Shown: positions 1 to 5,513 of the stretch, one piece after another
Layout: each line of letters opens with the position of its first letter
How positions within the stretch are numbered: the first letter of the stretch is position 1
Notes under the pieces: generated by a model
The model's input: only the letters and a program-made list of their open reading frames with translations
Database searches by the model: none
What the model was told of the DNA's origin: nothing
NCBI GenBank assembly: GCA_030146365.1
Contig: JASLBU010000087.1
Coordinates: 1-7,610 of the forward strand
Source: Candidatus Limnocylindria bacterium
Lineage (GTDB): Bacteria; Chloroflexota; Limnocylindria; QHBO01
DNA: 7,610 nucleotides
Direction of reading: 5' to 3'
Translations under genes and position numbers: made by a program

Positions 1-422
1 ACGGCGTCCACCATCGGCAGCAGTCCCGCGTCGCCTACGACGCTGGCTGCCTCGGCGGATGCGTTCGTCACGATGCCGATCCGCAGCCTCGCCGCCCGAA
101 GCTCACGAAGGGCCGGCAGCACGTCCGGGTAGACCCGAACGTTGTCACGCCAGTTACGGAGCTCGTCCGCGGCGAGGGTGGAGAGCACCGCCAACGACAC
201 CGGTTCCGGCGTGCCGGCGGCACTGAAGACGGCTGCCAGGTCGCCCTCCAATGAGCCGTGAGCGCCCGCCATTCGTGCGCCGTGGGTCGAGTCCCACGCG
301 CGGTGCGCGTCCGTGGCGCTGATACCAACGCGTTGCGCAATGGCCGCCCGCCCCTTCAGAAGCGCCGGCCAGTCCGGCTCGACCAGCGTCCCGTAGAGGT
401 CGAGCAGAATGGTGGCACGCAC
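1..422 (-). CDS. HAD-superfamily hydrolase, partial (C-terminus beyond the left edge)
   Basis: The visible 140 residues are the N-terminal part of a HAD-like hydrolase. I chose the GTG at 422-420, which gives MRATILLDLYGTLVEPDW and lies one base after the upstream gene's stop; no good ribosome binding site is seen, so translation probably depends on coupling. Motif I is DLYGTL with nucleophile Asp8. The residue two places on, normally the Asp acid/base of HAD phosphatases, is Tyr10, as in L-2-haloacid dehalogenases. A helical cap region (about residues 15-95) follows, then motif II in GIVTNAS (Thr119). Motif III (Lys) and motif IV (acidic pair) lie outside the window. It is the last visible gene of the ribA/ribD-like run. 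A phosphatase acting on a ribityl-phosphate intermediate would suit the context, but Tyr10 argues against a standard phosphatase. Family assignment is firm, substrate unknown. Confidence 0.85.
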   Translation of the reverse strand, partial: MRATILLDLYGTLVEPDWPALLKGRAAIAQRVGISATDAHRAWDSTHGARMAGAHGSLEGDLAAVFSAAGTPEPVSLAVLSTLAADELRNWRDNVRVYPDVLPALRELRAARLRIGIVTNASAEAASVVGDAGLLPMVDA

Positions 423-423
423 A

Positions 424-804
424 TCAGTCGTGCAGTGGCCGGTCGACCGAAGCCCACGCGTCGGGCGACTCGTGGACGGTGACCCGCAGGGACTCCAGCG
501 GTGGCGGGGGAGCGATCAGCTCTCGAACGTGCTCCCAGATGTGCGCGGCCACGATCTCGACGGTCGTGACCTGGTGCTCGAATGGCGCCAGCGACTCCAG
601 CTCGGCGGATTCGAGCTCCCGCAGGCACGCGTCCACCGCGGCCCCCAGGGCGTCCAGGTCCAGCAGCATGCCGCCCGCCCCCAGGACGCCGCCGCGGACG
701 ATGGCGGCGACACGGTAGTCGTGATCGTGTTGCTCGCCGGACGTGGGCGAGTCCTCGAGTTGGTGTGCCGCGTGGAACGCGCGGGCGACCCCCACCTCAT
801 ACAT
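424..804 (-). CDS. QueD/PTPS-fold protein (6-pyruvoyl-/6-carboxy-tetrahydropterin synthase family), catalytic Cys absent
   Basis: This 126-residue protein has the length and motif order of the T-fold PTPS/QueD family. The zinc-binding histidines are visible as His14 (FHAAHQL) and His26/His28 (EQHDHDY, where the family usually has HGH). DLDAL near 49-53 matches the family's segment after the second strand. FEH (75-77) followed by TTVEIVA (80-86) matches the usual DH..LN....PTSENLA block, keeping the histidine (His77) and the pterin-anchoring glutamate (Glu83). The nucleophilic Cys normally four residues before the first His of HGH is Ser22; Glu24 is nearby but not at the position where PTPS-III enzymes carry Glu. 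The ATG at 804 overlaps the upstream dehydrogenase by eight bases (ATGTATGA), implying translational coupling. No GTP cyclohydrolase I, which makes the usual substrate, is visible. It may act on a different pteridine or pyrimidine. Fold confident, reaction unknown. Confidence 0.88.
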   Translation of the reverse strand: MYEVGVARAFHAAHQLEDSPTSGEQHDHDYRVAAIVRGGVLGAGGMLLDLDALGAAVDACLRELESAELESLAPFEHQVTTVEIVAAHIWEHVRELIAPPPPLESLRVTVHESPDAWASVDRPLHD

Positions 805-1804
805 AGTCCAGGACCACTTGCAGGCACTCCTCAGGCTTCGTGTCCAACAGCTCGTATGCCGCCGGCGCCGCTTCGAACGGAAATCGGTGGCTGATCAACT
901 CGTGGATCGGCAGCTCCATGAGCAGCCCTCGCACGACATCGGTGCGTCGCTCGCGGCTCCAGCGTGGCGAGAGCCCTGCGTCCAGGGTCGACACCTGTGA
1001 GCTCCGCACCGTCAGGCGTCGCCGATGGAATGCCCCACCGAGCGCGACCGTCACGTCGCGGGTGCCGTACCAGGACGCGACCACGATGGTGCCGCCGAAC
1101 GCGGCCGCATCCACGCACGACTGCAGCGCAGCTGGGTTGCCACTCGCCTCGATCGCCACATCCACGCCCCGTCCCCCGGTCAGCTCGAGGACCTGGGACA
1201 CCAGCTCATCGCCAGGGCTAAGCGCCTCGTCGGCGCCCGCTCGGAGCGCTGCCCGGCGACGACCGTCGTGGAGATCGACGCCGATGACCGGTCCCGCTCC
1301 GACGCGCTTGAGCAGCATCGTGACGAGGAGGCCCACGATGCCCTGCCCTACCACCAGCACCGCTTCCTCCAGCCGTGGGTGAGCGTCGAGGACCACGGTG
1401 ACCGCGGTCTCCAGGTTCGCGGTGAAGACGCCGTGCGACACCGGCATGTCGTTCGAAAGGGGAATCGGAACGTCCGCCGGCACGACGTACTCGGTCTGGT
1501 GCGGATGATGGACGAACACGACGTCATCGACGGCGAGGGCCTCCACGTCCGCGCCGACCTGCACGACCCTGCCGACGCTGGCATAGCCGAACTTGATCGG
1601 CAGCTCGAAGCTGCCTTCGATGGTCGGAAGGTCGGGCGGCTCGTTCGGCGCGAGGCCCCGATAGACGAGAAGCTCGCTGCCGGCACTCAGGCCCGAGACG
1701 ACGGCCGTCACTTTCGCGTCGCGCGGGCCAACGGGCCGAACCGGCTCCCCGCGGATCTCGACCATGCCGGGGGCGGGAAACCAGACCGCCTCAGGCACTA
1801 GCAT
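797..1804 (-). CDS. MDR-family (zinc-type alcohol dehydrogenase-like) oxidoreductase lacking the zinc site
   Basis: A 335-residue medium-chain dehydrogenase/reductase with an N-terminal GroES-like domain (about 1-140) and a Rossmann domain (about 145-290). The nucleotide motif is VVGQGIVG (151-158). Asp177 at the end of the second strand (IGVDLHD) suggests NAD(H) rather than NADP(H). The catalytic zinc site has been lost: the usual Cys position reads SGLSAGSE (37-44) and the usual GHE motif reads GYA (73-75). No four-cysteine structural zinc lobe is present. This resembles the zinc-free branch that includes bacteriochlorophyllide dehydrogenase (BchC)-like proteins; that relation is from memory of the SAGSELLVYRG-type motif. 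The ATG at 1804 lies inside the upstream ribA/ribD fusion gene (14-base overlap), with GGAG-like bases just before it. It probably oxidises a hydroxyl or reduces a carbonyl on the pathway intermediate; substrate unknown. Confidence 0.9.
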   Translation of the reverse strand: MLVPEAVWFPAPGMVEIRGEPVRPVGPRDAKVTAVVSGLSAGSELLVYRGLAPNEPPDLPTIEGSFELPIKFGYASVGRVVQVGADVEALAVDDVVFVHHPHQTEYVVPADVPIPLSNDMPVSHGVFTANLETAVTVVLDAHPRLEEAVLVVGQGIVGLLVTMLLKRVGAGPVIGVDLHDGRRRAALRAGADEALSPGDELVSQVLELTGGRGVDVAIEASGNPAALQSCVDAAAFGGTIVVASWYGTRDVTVALGGAFHRRRLTVRSSQVSTLDAGLSPRWSRERRTDVVRGLLMELPIHELISHRFPFEAAPAAYELLDTKPEECLQVVLDYV

Positions 1805-3101
1805 CGCTCCACGGCTCCATCTCGCCGTCGAAGATGACGTCCGGACCGACCTGCGAGAACGAGGCTCGCCGGAAAGCCAGCGCGTCGCGGAGTCGCACGA
1901 TGTCGAGATCCCCGATCGCCTCGATGCCGGCGCCCATCACGATGGGCGCGATGGAGACGACGAGGCGCCGCACACGCTTCTCACGCAGCAGGGTCGTGAT
2001 CAGGGCTGCTCCGCCCTCCACCAGGACCGAGGCAAGCCCTCGCCGGCCGAGCTCATCGAGGAGGGGGCCGAGTGCAACGCGGCCATCGGCCGTCGCCGGA
2101 AGGACCAGTACGTCGACCCCGGACATCCCGGCGAAGGCTCGACGCCGGCTGTGCGTCGCTCGCGGCGTGGTCGCGAGGAGGGTCGGCGCCGCGCCATCCG
2201 TCACGACATGTGACGTCGGCGGCAGGCGCAGCGTGCTGTCCACCACGACCCGGATGGGTGCCGGACCCTCGACGAGCCGGGGCGTCAGGCGCGGGTCATC
2301 CGCGAGGACCGTGCCGGCGCCCACCATGACGGCCGCGTGGGAGGCGCGCAGACCGTGGGCCAGCCTGGTCGATGGCTCGGAGCTGATCCATTGGGAATCG
2401 CCCGTGCGCGTTGCCAGCCGGCCGTCGAGCGTCTGCGCATAGTGAATGGTCACCGGCGGGCGGGGCGCACGACTCGGAGCCGAGTGGCCCAGCCGGACGA
2501 TCTTGGTTTCGAGGTAGGAGCTGTTCTCGACGGTCGGCAGGGCCGTGACCGGCACGCGCTCCACGCTGATTCCGGCTGCCTCGAGGGCCGTGACCTTGTC
2601 CGGGTTGTTGGTCATGAGCCGGACGCCGCGCAGGCCGAGCTCGATCAGAATCGCAGCTGCTCCACCGTAGTCCCGCGCGTCGACGGGCAGTCCGAGGGCG
2701 GCATTTGCATCGACCGTGTCGAGGCCGCCATCCTGGAGCTCGTACGCACGCATCTTGTTCGCCAGGCCAATGCCCCGGCCTTCCTGACGGAGATACAGCA
2801 GGACGCCGGCTCCGTCGGAGGTGATGGCGGTGAGTGCGCGACCGAGCTGTTCTCCACAGTCGCAGCGCAGGGACCCGACCACATCGCCAGTCCAGCATTC
2901 GGAGTGCAATCGGACGAGTGGCGCCGTGGACGCCGCGATGTCCCCGTGAACTAGCGCGATCGGCTGGCTTCCGTCGAGCCGATCGGTGAAGACGAAGGCT
3001 TCGAAGGAACCGAGCCGCGTCGGCAGGCGCGCGCCGCTGAGGCGAGCAACGCGGGACCGGCGCGGCATGTCCGTTGTCATCTTCGAGCCGGAACCATGCA
3101 C
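1791..3101 (-). CDS. GTP cyclohydrolase II (RibA) fused to RibD C-terminal reductase domain
   Basis: This 436-residue protein has two domains. Residues about 18-208 are GTP cyclohydrolase II: zinc cysteines C69, C80 and C82 (HSEC...RCDC, C-x10-C-x-C), RQEGRGIGL at 105-113, base-contacting Tyr120 (RAYELQD), DAR at 141-143 and TNNPDK at 164-169. The enzyme opens GTP, releasing formate and pyrophosphate, to give 2,5-diamino-6-ribosylamino-pyrimidinone phosphate. Residues about 214-430 are a RibD C-terminal (dihydrofolate-reductase-fold) domain with TLDGRLA (224-230), GAGTVLADDP (261-270) and VEGGA (361-365), which reduces the ribosyl chain to ribityl with NADPH. The deaminase domain of full RibD is missing. 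The start is uncertain: ATGs at 3101, 3080 and 3068 are in frame, and none has a clear ribosome binding site. It heads the overlapping four-gene run. It could serve riboflavin synthesis, but its neighbours suggest another product. Confidence 0.93.
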   Translation of the reverse strand: MHGSGSKMTTDMPRRSRVARLSGARLPTRLGSFEAFVFTDRLDGSQPIALVHGDIAASTAPLVRLHSECWTGDVVGSLRCDCGEQLGRALTAITSDGAGVLLYLRQEGRGIGLANKMRAYELQDGGLDTVDANAALGLPVDARDYGGAAAILIELGLRGVRLMTNNPDKVTALEAAGISVERVPVTALPTVENSSYLETKIVRLGHSAPSRAPRPPVTIHYAQTLDGRLATRTGDSQWISSEPSTRLAHGLRASHAAVMVGAGTVLADDPRLTPRLVEGPAPIRVVVDSTLRLPPTSHVVTDGAAPTLLATTPRATHSRRRAFAGMSGVDVLVLPATADGRVALGPLLDELGRRGLASVLVEGGAALITTLLREKRVRRLVVSIAPIVMGAGIEAIGDLDIVRLRDALAFRRASFSQVGPDVIFDGEMEPWSDASA

Positions 3102-3135
3102 GGCCCGCGCCAGCGGACGTGGTCAGTGCTCGGGG

Positions 3136-3154
3136 CGGTCGCGCCGCGCGACCG
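3136..3154 (-). terminator. Perfect GC-rich hairpin after the response regulator stop; terminator-like or processing site
   Basis: Two 8-base arms, CGGTCGCG (3136-3143) and CGCGACCG (3147-3154), pair perfectly around a 3-base loop. The hairpin begins two bases past the response regulator's stop (3157-3159) and ends 34 bases before the first possible start of the ribA/ribD fusion. No run of T follows on the minus strand, so it is not a classical intrinsic terminator. It may attenuate or protect the transcript, or mark a boundary between two transcription units. The structure is seen directly; its role is inferred. Confidence 0.45.
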
Positions 3155-3156
3155 GT

Positions 3157-3657
3157 TCAGTGCAGCCTGGAGTCCTGGTTGCTCACTGGCTGGGAGTTCG
3201 GCGAGGGGCTGCCGCCGCCGGTATCGCCCGCCGTCGGTGACGGGGCGATCACCTCCGGCAAGGACAACGCCTGGCCGATTGCCCTTTCGAGGTCGGTGAC
3301 CTTGAACGGCTTGAGCACCACCTTCACGCCGCTGGCGGCGAGCCACCCTTCCTGTTCGCGAACCCAGTTCGTCGCCGCGCTGCAGACAATGACGGGAATC
3401 GTTTCAGTAGGCGGGCTCATGCGCAGCTTCTGCAGGAGGGCCCATCCCTGCAGCTCGGTCGGCCCCATCAACAGGTCGAGAATGATGAGGTCCGGCTTGA
3501 TCTCGGTGACCTTGGCGAGATCGTCCGGAGAGAAGCTCCACGCCGTCATGCGGTGCCCGAGGTCCTCCAGGATCGACCGGAACAGGTCGAGGATCTCCTC
3601 GGTGTCGTTGACGACGAGGACGTGCTTGCCGCCGGCCGCGGCGTCCTGCTCAGTCAA
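3157..3657 (-). CDS. Single-domain response regulator (REC) with proline/serine-rich tail
   Basis: A 166-residue protein whose first ~132 residues form a CheY-like receiver domain. Visible residues are Asp18 of the acidic pair (VVNDTEE, with Asn17 replacing the other acid), phosphoacceptor Asp61 (LIILDLLM), Ser93 (VIVCSAAT) and Lys116 (VLKPF). There is no DNA-binding or enzymatic output domain; residues 133-166 are a Pro/Ser/Gly-rich, probably disordered tail. The start is TTG at 3657-3655: GAGGTGGGG lies seven bases upstream, and no in-frame ATG precedes the receiver domain. It probably relays phosphate or signals by protein contact. No histidine kinase is in view, so it is an orphan here. 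The 72-residue gene 27 bases upstream is likely co-transcribed. A link to the downstream ribA-like run is possible but a hairpin lies between. Confidence 0.9.
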   Translation of the reverse strand: MTEQDAAAGGKHVLVVNDTEEILDLFRSILEDLGHRMTAWSFSPDDLAKVTEIKPDLIILDLLMGPTELQGWALLQKLRMSPPTETIPVIVCSAATNWVREQEGWLAASGVKVVLKPFKVTDLERAIGQALSLPEVIAPSPTAGDTGGGSPSPNSQPVSNQDSRLH

Positions 3658-3684
3658 TTGCTTGCCCCACCTCGCATGTGATGC

Positions 3685-3903
3685 TCAGTTTTCCCATGCC
3701 TGGCGCCGCTCGCGCTCGATCGCCCCAAGAATAGCCTCGTCCGCGCCATCGCGGAGCACCTGCTCTTCGAGATCAGCCAACAGCTCGTGGACCCGTTCGC
3801 GGATCCTCTGCCGTTCTTCCGGCTCATGGGCCTTGGCGATGGCTGCTCGCCCGCTGACCGCGATGACGCGTAGCGCTCTTGCCGTTCTCTCTTGGTCCGC
3901 CAC
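3685..3903 (-). CDS. Small charged helical protein of unknown function (72 aa)
   Basis: I do not recognise a family. The protein is rich in Glu, Arg and Ala with long stretches lacking Pro or Gly, so it is predicted to be almost entirely alpha-helical, perhaps a helical hairpin broken around HEPEERQ (residues 26-32). The start is GTG at 3903-3901, with GAGGT eight bases upstream. It ends 27 bases before the TTG start of the response regulator on the same strand, so the two are probably one transcription unit and this could be a partner or regulator of that protein. An overlapping alternative frame (3654-3905) is rich in Arg and Ser and lacks a good start signal, so I prefer this one. Existence is likely, function unknown. 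Confidence 0.65.
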   Translation of the reverse strand: MADQERTARALRVIAVSGRAAIAKAHEPEERQRIRERVHELLADLEEQVLRDGADEAILGAIERERRQAWEN

Positions 3904-3985
3904 ACTCAGTGACCTCGTTCATCGCTGGGGCCGCATGCCGCCTCGCACGGGCCGTGCCAGGTGCGCGGCGTTTGGCGGCTTTAGC

Positions 3986-4729
3986 ATGGAGGCCATGGCC
4001 GAGGGGATGCGCGTGGCGGTCACAGGGGGCGAGGGCAGGATCGCCGGGATTCTGCGCCTCTTCCTGGGCGAGCGCTTCGACTTCCGCTGGCTGGGTCGCG
4101 AGGAGGGAGACGTCACGGATCTCGACGCTCTCGAGCGAGCCTTCGCCGATGCCGATGCCGTTGTCCACCTCGCGGCGAACGCCGATGCCTACGCCGGGTG
4201 GGACGAAGTGCGGGAGCCGAACGTGATGGGGGCCTTCAATGCCTACGAGGCCGCCCGACGCGCAGGGGTGCGCCGCCTTGTGTTCGCGAGCTCCAATCAC
4301 GCCATGGGCCGATACATGCACGACGACGATCGGTTCGCAGACCCGGATCGACCGGTGGAGGTCCGAGCTGACAACGCTGTTCGGCCGGATGGGCTCTACG
4401 GGGCGAGCAAGGCATGGGGCGAGGCGCTCGGGCGGCTCTACGCCGAGGTGCACGGGCTCGAGGTCGTGTGCCTGCGCATCGGCTGGGTGCCGGACGAGGA
4501 TGAGCCGCCGTCGAGCACCGAGATGCGGAGGGAGGCGCCGGACGTTGCGCGCCGGGCACCGGGCATGTGGCTCAGCCACCGCGACTGCGCGACGCTCGTC
4601 GAGGCGGCCCTGACGGCGGACGCGACCTTCGCGATCGTGAACGGCGTGAGCGACAACCGCGGCCGCTGGTTCAGCCTGGACGAGGGCCGCCGCCTCCTCG
4701 GCTGGAGTCCGGTGGACGGGATCCCGTGA
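3986..4729 (+). CDS. NAD-dependent SDR, uronate dehydrogenase-like (NAD-dependent epimerase/dehydratase family)
   Basis: A 247-residue short extended-type SDR. The Rossmann motif is TGGEGRIAG (13-21), with Ala at the usual third glycine. The active site is Ser103 (FASSNHAMG), Tyr138 and Lys142 (LYGASK). The segments ASSNHAMG, VRPDGLYGASK, CLRIG (Arg164) and MWLSHRD (194-200) closely recall uronate dehydrogenase (Udh), which oxidises galacturonate or glucuronate to the aldarolactone with NAD+; the arginine in RIG binds the substrate carboxylate in that family, from memory. The first in-frame ATG after the divergent gap is 3986, with GGCGG seven bases upstream; 3995 and 4007 are alternatives, the last sitting directly before the first Rossmann strand. 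The gene is transcribed divergently from the 72-residue gene, and its end overlaps the convergent SRPBCC gene. Other sugar substrates are possible. Confidence 0.88.
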   Translation: MEAMAEGMRVAVTGGEGRIAGILRLFLGERFDFRWLGREEGDVTDLDALERAFADADAVVHLAANADAYAGWDEVREPNVMGAFNAYEAARRAGVRRLVFASSNHAMGRYMHDDDRFADPDRPVEVRADNAVRPDGLYGASKAWGEALGRLYAEVHGLEVVCLRIGWVPDEDEPPSSTEMRREAPDVARRAPGMWLSHRDCATLVEAALTADATFAIVNGVSDNRGRWFSLDEGRRLLGWSPVDGIP

Positions 4730-5195
4730 AGGTGCCGTCCGCGGCATTCCGGCCTTCGATCTCCGCCGCAAGATCATCGTTCATTCGGGCGAAGGCCCCG
4801 AACCCCTCACGGAACTTCCGCCACGCGAACGGGGCCAGGATGCCCGAGAGCCGCCATTCCTGAGTGAGGCGCACCCGCTCTGTGCCTGACGACGCATCAG
4901 ACAGCGGCTCGAGCCGGAAACCATGCGTGCCGCGCAGCAGCGCCGGGTGGACCAGTCGTTCCTCCAGGACAAGCAGGCGCTCGGGCTGGACATGCACCAC
5001 CAGCGGCCGGAAGGCGCGGCGCGTGGTGCCAAGCTCCAGCCAAAGCATCAGCCGCGATCCTTCGCGCAGTGGATCACCCGCCGCTCGCGGTATGGTCCGG
5101 TTCCAGCGCCCATAGTCCGCTAGCTCCACCAGCGCCCGCCACACCTCGCTGGCCGGTGCGCCCACCTCGATCGAGGTTGCGTGGGTCAGGTCCAT
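4671..5195 (-). CDS. SRPBCC (START/polyketide cyclase-like) family protein
   Basis: A 174-residue protein with the helix-grip fold pattern: an N-terminal strand (THATSIEVGAPASEVW), a helix then W31 in ADYGRWN, central strands with FRPLVVHVQPERLLVLEE, strand VRLTQEWRLSG and a long C-terminal helix (FREGFGAFARMNDDLAAEIE, 128-147). Such proteins bind hydrophobic or aromatic ligands in a cavity; many are annotated polyketide cyclase/dehydrase without proven catalysis. I chose ATG 5195, directly before the conserved first strand; an in-frame GTG at 5237 would add 14 unconserved residues. Beyond about residue 148 the tail is Gly/Pro/Ser-rich. Most of that tail is read antisense to the end of the dehydrogenase gene (59-base overlap), so it probably arose by extension into the neighbour. 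It lies 81 bases downstream of the 68-residue gene on the same strand. Fold likely, ligand unknown. Confidence 0.85.
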   Translation of the reverse strand: MDLTHATSIEVGAPASEVWRALVELADYGRWNRTIPRAAGDPLREGSRLMLWLELGTTRRAFRPLVVHVQPERLLVLEERLVHPALLRGTHGFRLEPLSDASSGTERVRLTQEWRLSGILAPFAWRKFREGFGAFARMNDDLAAEIEGRNAADGTFTGSRPPDSSRGGGGPRPG

Positions 5196-5243
5196 GAGGG
5201 GTTCTCGCCGCGGGCGCGTTGGCGTCGAGCTCGGCACGGCCCG

Positions 5244-5263
5244 AGTCCGCCGAGGGCCGGACT
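5244..5263. repeat. Short inverted repeat downstream of the 68-aa gene
   Basis: AGTCCG (5244-5249) pairs with CGGACT (5258-5263) around an 8-base loop, in the 81-base gap between the 68-residue gene's stop and the SRPBCC gene. There is no T-run on either side, so terminator function is only a possibility. Confidence 0.25.
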
Positions 5264-5276
5264 GCGCGAGGACGTC

Positions 5277-5483
5277 CTAGTCGTCGACCTCCCCCGCGTC
5301 GGCGAAGTCCGTCACGAGCTCCAGCTCGAAGCGGTTCCTCGCGAAGGCCTCCGCCTCCACGGACGACGTGTAGATGCCGGGCACCTCGTCCACTGCGGAA
5401 GCGGCTGTCGTTTCGTACGTCCAGCCGCCCTCGCGTTGGACAATCTCGACATAGCTGCCGTCGACCAGCTGCGCCCTCCTCAT
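5277..5483 (-). CDS. Hypothetical small protein (68 aa)
   Basis: I do not recognise a family. The start at 5483 is supported by a strong ribosome binding site, GGAGGAGG, five bases upstream of ATG; an in-frame ATG at 5513 would add ten residues but has no such site. The protein is acidic at its C-terminus (ending in GEVDD) and small enough for one alpha/beta domain: likely strands around SYVEIVQ and WTYETTA, then a helix over SVEAEAFARNRFELE (residues 41-55). No signal peptide, membrane segment or cysteine is present, so a soluble cytoplasmic protein is likely. It is followed on the same strand by the SRPBCC gene after 81 bases and may be co-transcribed with it. The good ribosome binding site, clear stop and sensible composition make it likely real. 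Confidence 0.7.
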   Translation of the reverse strand: MRRAQLVDGSYVEIVQREGGWTYETTAASAVDEVPGIYTSSVEAEAFARNRFELELVTDFADAGEVDD

Positions 5484-5513
5484 CAAGACCTCCTCCGAAA
5501 TCAACACGCTCAT

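Noticed and set aside
1025..1801. 258-codon plus-strand open frame
   Set aside because: It is wholly antisense to the MDR dehydrogenase and its composition mirrors that gene; no ribosome binding site or domain.
3102..3156. FMN riboswitch upstream of the ribA/ribD fusion
   Set aside because: The gap is only 55 bases, far too short for an FMN aptamer, and only a simple hairpin is present.
3074..3985. Long plus-strand open frame continuous with the uronate-dehydrogenase-like gene
   Set aside because: It is antisense to the response regulator and the 72-residue gene, Ser/Arg-rich, and has no domain. The recognisable protein begins near 3986.
3824..4777. 317-codon minus-strand open frame opposite the uronate-dehydrogenase-like gene
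   Set aside because: It is His/Arg/Pro-rich with no motif, while the opposite strand has clear SDR catalytic residues.
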